Below, piece after piece: positions 34,270-38,041 of a stretch of DNA of 38,041 nt. The notes below the pieces were generated by a model, which was not told the origin of the DNA, searched no databases, and saw nothing but the letters and a program-made list of their open reading frames with translations. Made by a program: the position numbers and the translations under genes. The stretch is from an uncultured beta proteobacterium. GTDB lineage: Bacteria > Pseudomonadota > Gammaproteobacteria > Burkholderiales > SG8-39. Every line of letters begins with the position of its first letter. Within the stretch, counting starts at the first letter, position 1. Location of the stretch: NCBI GenBank assembly GCA_903928055.1, contig CAIYPG010000096.1, positions 1 through 38,041 on the forward strand, in the 5' to 3' direction.

Positions 34270-35148
34270 TTACTTCAAAGCGGATTTGAGCAGCTTGCCC
34301 ATCTCGGCCGGATTGCGCGTCACCTTGATGCCGCACTCTTCCATGATCCCGAGTTTTTCCTGGGCCGTGCCCTTGCCACCGGAGATGATGGCACCCGCAT
34401 GTCCCATGCGCTTGCCTTCAGGCGCGGTGACACCGGCGATGAAGCCCACCACCGGCTTCTTCATGTTCGCCTTGACCCAGTAGGCCGCCGTCTCTTCGTC
34501 CGAGCCGCCGATTTCGCCGACCATGATGACGGCGTCGGTTTCCGGATCATCGTTGAACATCTTCAGCACATCAATGTGCTTGAGGCCGTTCACCGGGTCG
34601 CCGCCGGTGCCGACGCAGGACGACTGGCCAAGGCCGAGTTCCATGAGCTGGCCGACGGCTTCATAGGTCAGCGTGCCGGAACGCGATACCACGCCAATGC
34701 GGCCCTTCTTGTGGATATGGCCGGGCATGATGCCGATCTTCACTTCGTCCGGTGTGATCACGCCGGGGCAATTCGGCCCGACCAGCAGCGTCTTCTTGCC
34801 GATCATCTTGTACTTGGTGTTGATCATGTCGCGCACCGGGATGCCTTCGGTGATGCAGATCACCAGCTCGATGCCGGCCTCCACAGCCTCGTCGATGGCG
34901 CCCGCTGCAAAGGGCGGCGGCACATAGATGACGCTGACGTTCGCACCGGTCTGCTTGCGCGCCTCGGCCACCGTGCCGAAAATCGGGATGTCGTCGAACT
35001 TCTCGCCGGCCTTTTTCGGATTGACGCCGGCCACATAGCATTGCTTGCCATTGGCATAGGCGACGCCGGCACGGGTATGGAACTGCCCGGTGTTGCCGGT
35101 GATGCCCTGGGTGATGATGCGGCTGTTCTTGTTGATGAGAATCGACAT
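34270..35148 (-). CDS. sucD: Succinyl-CoA synthetase alpha subunit
   Basis: A 292-residue protein that, with SucC, converts succinyl-CoA to succinate with formation of ATP or GTP. The N-terminal CoA-binding Rossmann domain starts Ile-Ile-Thr-Gln-Gly-Ile-Thr-Gly. The phosphorylated His is in [10 protein letters not shown] near residue 245. Length is normal. The ATG at 35148 lies one base after the sucC stop, so translation is coupled; longer upstream frames overlap sucC and are rejected. Confidence 0.96.
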   Translation of the reverse strand: MSILINKNSRIITQGITGNTGQFHTRAGVAYANGKQCYVAGVNPKKAGEKFDDIPIFGTVAEARKQTGANVSVIYVPPPFAAGAIDEAVEAGIELVICITEGIPVRDMINTKYKMIGKKTLLVGPNCPGVITPDEVKIGIMPGHIHKKGRIGVVSRSGTLTYEAVGQLMELGLGQSSCVGTGGDPVNGLKHIDVLKMFNDDPETDAVIMVGEIGGSDEETAAYWVKANMKKPVVGFIAGVTAPEGKRMGHAGAIISGGKGTAQEKLGIMEECGIKVTRNPAEMGKLLKSALK

Positions 35149-35149
35149 G

Positions 35150-36319
35150 TCAGTTTGCTCCCTTCGCGGCGGCGACGATTTTCTGCGCCGCTTCGGCCAT
35201 GTTCGCGGCCGAGATGATGGGCAGCCCTGAGTCGGCCAGCATCTTCCTGCCAAGTTCTTCATTCGTGCCCTTCATGCGCACCACCAGCGGTACCTTCAGC
35301 TGCACTGCCTTGGAGGCGGTGATCACGCCCTCGGCAATGGTGTCGCATTTCATGATGCCGCCGAAGATGTTCACCAGGATCGCCTTCAGGCCGGGGTTCT
35401 TCAGCATGATCTTGAACGCCTCGGTCACCTTCTTCGCGTCAGCGCCACCACCCACATCGAGGAAGTTCGCCGGCTCGCCGCCGTAGAGCTTGATCACATC
35501 CATGGTGGCCATGGCCAGGCCCGCGCCATTCACCAGGCAGCCGATGTTGCCGTCGAGCGAGATGTAAGACAGACCGAATTTGGATGCTTCGATTTCGGCG
35601 GGATCCTCTTCGTCGAGGTCGCGTAATTCAACGAGATCGGGATGGCGGAACAGCGCGTTGTCGTCGAAATTGATTTTGGCGTCGAGCGCGATGACCTTGC
35701 CATCTCCGGCCAGGATCAGCGGATTGATTTCGGCCAGGCTGGAATCGGTTTCCAGGAAAGCCTGATACAGCGCCTTGAAGATGGCCCGCGCCTGCGGAAT
35801 GGATGCGGCCGGAACGCCGATTTTCGCAGCGACATCATCGGCTTCGGCATCCTTCAGCCCCGTACCCGGATCGATGAACACCTTGTGGATTTTTTCCGGC
35901 GTGTGCGCGGCGACTTCCTCGATGTCCATGCCGCCCTCGGAACTGGCCATGAGCGCGACGCGCTGCGTGACGCGGTCCACCACCATCCCCAGGTAGAGTT
36001 CCTTCTTGATGTCGGCGCCTTCCTCGATCAGCAGGCGGCGCACCTTCTGGCCCTCGGGCCCGGTCTGGTGGGTGATGAGCTGCATGCCGAGAATCTGGCT
36101 CGAGAAAGCCTTCACCTCGTCCAGCGACTTGGCCACCTTGACGCCACCGCCCTTGCCGCGACCACCGGCATGGATCTGCGCCTTGACCACCCACACCTTG
36201 CCACCGAGCGTCTGGGCGGCCTTGACCGCCTCATCCACGGAGAAGCACGGCACTCCGCGCGGCGTGGGGACGCCGAACTTGCGCAGCAATTCCTTGGCCT
36301 GATATTCATGAACTTTCAC
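35150..36319 (-). CDS. sucC: Succinyl-CoA synthetase beta subunit
   Basis: A 389-residue ATP-grasp subunit. It starts Val(Met)-[11 protein letters not shown], the standard SucC beginning, from a GTG at 36319 with AGGGAG upstream. The nucleotide-grasp loop [15 protein letters not shown] and the C-terminal [11 protein letters not shown] motif are present. It forms an operon with sucD. It has no upstream TCA genes (sucAB) within the window; a Bug gene lies there instead. Confidence 0.97.
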   Translation of the reverse strand: MKVHEYQAKELLRKFGVPTPRGVPCFSVDEAVKAAQTLGGKVWVVKAQIHAGGRGKGGGVKVAKSLDEVKAFSSQILGMQLITHQTGPEGQKVRRLLIEEGADIKKELYLGMVVDRVTQRVALMASSEGGMDIEEVAAHTPEKIHKVFIDPGTGLKDAEADDVAAKIGVPAASIPQARAIFKALYQAFLETDSSLAEINPLILAGDGKVIALDAKINFDDNALFRHPDLVELRDLDEEDPAEIEASKFGLSYISLDGNIGCLVNGAGLAMATMDVIKLYGGEPANFLDVGGGADAKKVTEAFKIMLKNPGLKAILVNIFGGIMKCDTIAEGVITASKAVQLKVPLVVRMKGTNEELGRKMLADSGLPIISAANMAEAAQKIVAAAKGAN

Positions 36320-36474
36320 TGTTTGCCACTCCCTGAATGCGGTATTGACGAAAATTGAACGAGGCGCAATGGACCAACTTGCGAGCGTTCAAATATTAGC
36401 ACAGGGGACACCCCGAACTTCCCCGCACCTCCCTCTCAAAAAGGGGCTGAAAACGGGAATCGCAGGCAAAAAAA

Positions 36475-36492
36475 AGCCCAACCACGCGGGCT
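36475..36492 (-). terminator. Intrinsic terminator after the Bug gene
   Basis: On the minus strand AGCCC-N8-GGGCT (alternatively GCCCA-N11-TGGGC) is followed by a run of eight T (36468-36475). It lies about 28 bases after the stop of the Bug gene at 36520 and separates it from sucCD. Confidence 0.75.
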
Positions 36493-36519
36493 GGGCCTCT
36501 TTTCCGGCGAATTTGGTGG

Positions 36520-37506
36520 TTATTCCGGCTTGATGTTCGCCGCCTTCACCACTTTCCCCCATTTCGCGATCTCCGACTTCAGGTAGGCCCCGTACTCCTC
36601 CGGATTCATCAACGCCGGCTCCGCGCCCTGGGACAGCAGGTAGGCCTTCATGTCCGGCGCCGCCATCATCTTTGCGGTGTCGTCATACAGTCGCTTGATG
36701 ATGGGTTGCGGCGTCCTGGCAGCGACATTGAGGCCGATCCACGACGAAACCTCGAAGTCCGGCAGGCCCTGTTCGATGAATGTCGCCAGTTCCGGCATCA
36801 GCTCGGAACGCTTCAGCGCGGCCGATCCAAGAGCGCGAACCTTGCCGGCCTTGATCTGCGGCATCATCGCCGAGAACCCGGAGCAATACATCTGCACCTG
36901 CCCGCCAAGCAGATCAGTCACGACCAGCGCGCCGCCCTTGTAAGGCACATGCACGATGTCAACGCCCGCCAGATATTTCATCAGTTCGATGCACAGTTGC
37001 GGCGTGCCGCCGCTGCCAGTCGACCCGTAATTCAACTGGCCGGGCCTGGCTTTTGCCAGTGCAATCAGCTCCTTCACATTCTTGACTGGAACCGACGGGT
37101 TGATGGTGATCATGTAGGGGACCTTCGCCACCAGCGCCACGGGCGCAAGGTCCTTGACGGTGTCGTAGCCCATGTCGGAGTAGACACTGGGGCTGATCGC
37201 CATGGGACCGTTGATGCCGAGCAGGACGTTGTAGCCGTCCGGTGCCGACTTCGCCACAAACTCGCCGCCGAGGTTGCCTGCAACTCCAGGCTTGTTATCG
37301 ACCACGACCTGCTGCCCGAGCAACGGGGTGAGCTTCTGGGCCAGCACGCGGCCGATGATATCGTTGCTGCTGGCACCCGCCACAAAGGGGATGACGAGGT
37401 GTATGGGCTTCGTGGGATAGGCCTGCGCCAGCGCCGCAGTCGGCAATGCCGACGCAGCCGCAACCCCAATGATGCCCGCGCCGATGGCAAAGAAATTCCT
37501 GACCAT
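36520..37506 (-). CDS. TctC/Bug-family periplasmic solute-binding protein
   Basis: A 328-residue Bug protein. The signal peptide is likely cut after Ala-Leu-Ala at 27. The core starts Tyr-Pro-Thr-Lys-Pro-Ile-His. The ligand loop is Val-Ala-Gly-Ala-Ser-Ser-Asn-Asp-Ile, which keeps the Asp but not the usual Gly run. Tyr-Gly-Ser-Thr-Gly-Ser-Gly-Gly and Val-Pro-Tyr-Lys-Gly-Gly are present. The ATG at 37506 follows GGGGGAGA; the frame stays open past 37700 into glpK, which is rejected. It is a single-gene unit with its own terminator, divergent from glpK. Confidence 0.93.
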   Translation of the reverse strand: MVRNFFAIGAGIIGVAAASALPTAALAQAYPTKPIHLVIPFVAGASSNDIIGRVLAQKLTPLLGQQVVVDNKPGVAGNLGGEFVAKSAPDGYNVLLGINGPMAISPSVYSDMGYDTVKDLAPVALVAKVPYMITINPSVPVKNVKELIALAKARPGQLNYGSTGSGGTPQLCIELMKYLAGVDIVHVPYKGGALVVTDLLGGQVQMYCSGFSAMMPQIKAGKVRALGSAALKRSELMPELATFIEQGLPDFEVSSWIGLNVAARTPQPIIKRLYDDTAKMMAAPDMKAYLLSQGAEPALMNPEEYGAYLKSEIAKWGKVVKAANIKPE

Positions 37507-37634
37507 GTTTGTCTCCCCCGTCATGAGTTGAACCACCTTCGACGCTCCTCGTTCATTGACTGTGCTGGCGTCGTATCGGCGCATTTTAGCCCTGAATCCG
37601 CAATCCCCGCGCTGCCGTGATGGAAAGAACACAT

Positions 37635-37675
37635 GCATTGAAAACTGCAATGCGGAACAAAATCCTCTAGCATTG
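37635..37675. promoter_or_regulatory. Repeated GCATTG/CAATGC motif upstream of glpK
   Basis: GCATTG-N7-CAATGC (37635-37653) is a perfect 6-base dyad, and a third GCATTG occurs at 37670-37675. All lie in the 218-base region between the Bug gene and glpK. Three copies in 41 bases suggest a regulator site, but the factor is unknown. Confidence 0.35.
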
Positions 37676-37724
37676 CCGGCGGCATACGAACGACATACCA
37701 ATAACAACCCGCCCGGGGGAAAAC

Positions 37725-38041
37725 ATGAAGTATGTGCTCGCGCTGGACCAGGGGACAACGAGCTCGCGCGCCATCCTGTTTGACCGGCATGGCAGCGTGC
37801 AGGCGATGGCGCAAAAGGAATTCCGGCAGATATTTCCACAACCCGGCTGGGTCGAGCATGACCCGGAGGAAATCTGGCGCACCCAGATCGCCTGCGCGCG
37901 ACGCGCTCTCGCCAAAGCAGGCATTACGGCCGGTGAGGTCTCGGCAATCGGCATCACGAACCAGCGCGAGACCACAATCGTGTGGGACCGCCGCAGCGGA
38001 CAGGCGGTGCACAAGGCCATCGTCTGGCAGGACCGGCGCAC
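37725..38041 (+). CDS. glpK: Glycerol kinase, N-terminal part
   Basis: The first 105 codons of a gene cut by the window end. The product phosphorylates glycerol to glycerol 3-phosphate with ATP. The phosphate-binding motif [10 protein letters not shown] at about 6-15 is diagnostic, followed by [11 protein letters not shown] and Ile-Thr-Asn-Gln-Arg-Glu-Thr-Thr, both typical of GlpK. The ATG at 37725 follows GGGGGA. It is divergent from the Bug gene. Confidence 0.95.
   Translation, partial: MKYVLALDQGTTSSRAILFDRHGSVQAMAQKEFRQIFPQPGWVEHDPEEIWRTQIACARRALAKAGITAGEVSAIGITNQRETTIVWDRRSGQAVHKAIVWQDRR

Noticed and set aside
37507..37839. N-terminal extension of the Bug gene into glpK
   Set aside because: The signal peptide and ribosome site fix the start at 37506, and the extension overlaps the glycerol kinase start.
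1..38041. CRISPR array, tRNA, rRNA, insertion sequence or prophage
   Set aside because: No regularly spaced repeats, cloverleaf-like segments, transposase or phage proteins were seen on either strand.

Overview
The window comes from a GC-rich (about 60% or more by eye) chromosome of a betaproteobacterium, most likely Burkholderiales (Alcaligenaceae or Comamonadaceae-like). The main reason is six genes for periplasmic TctC/Bug-type solute-binding proteins in 38 kb. None has a TctA or TctB membrane partner in the window, and this expansion is typical of that order. PrpE, sucCD, a MocR/DUF2917 pair and CaiB-type CoA transferases fit the same picture. No rRNA, tRNA, CRISPR array, transposase or phage gene was seen.

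Layout. 1-475: 3' end of a probable M28 peptidase. 500-3602 (minus): two Bug proteins and a DapA-fold protein that lacks the family's catalytic residues. It is divergent from a Cys-less isochorismatase-fold gene and a MOSC gene (3751-5033), with a 15-bp palindrome between them. 5089-6672 (minus): a secreted protein of unknown family. 6824-9424 (minus): a membrane-anchored helix-hairpin-helix protein and a Ycf46-like AAA ATPase. 9583-9705: a decayed tail of a VWA protein. 9842-13551: two head-to-head Bug genes and an MmgE/PrpD gene. 13706-16677 (minus): an intact VWA (NorD/CbbO-like) and MoxR-family ATPase (CbbQ/NorQ-like) pair. 16957-19743: propionyl-CoA synthetase and a secreted alpha/beta hydrolase. 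19883-23384: DUF2917 protein, divergent MocR regulator and an isopropylmalate-dehydrogenase-like enzyme. 23473-27614: a CysB-like LysR regulator divergent from a CoA transferase - Bug - cysteine hydrolase operon. 27746-28162: a COG4315 lipoprotein. 28248-33776 (minus): a tightly overlapping operon for a molybdopterin enzyme, an OsmC protein and a complete nitrate/sulfonate-type ABC importer. 34270-36319 (minus): sucCD. 36520-37506 (minus): a sixth Bug gene. 37725 to the end: start of glpK.

How the parts may work together. Most of the window looks like scavenging of organic acids or amides. Periplasmic Bug receptors sit beside CoA-activating, hydrolytic or lyase-fold enzymes, and end products could enter central metabolism through PrpE and the TCA step of SucCD. 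The transporter/Mo-enzyme/OsmC operon looks like a self-contained uptake-and-oxidoreduction unit of unknown substrate.

Two things stand out most. (1) A 40-codon remnant of the VWA gene's 3' end lies directly upstream of the Ycf46-like ATPase, about 4 kb from the intact VWA gene and in the same orientation. This suggests that a CbbQ-VWA-Ycf46-HhH locus was split by a Bug-Bug-MmgE/PrpD cassette. (2) The Mo-enzyme/OsmC/ABC operon is an uncommon combination whose substrate cannot be read from sequence.
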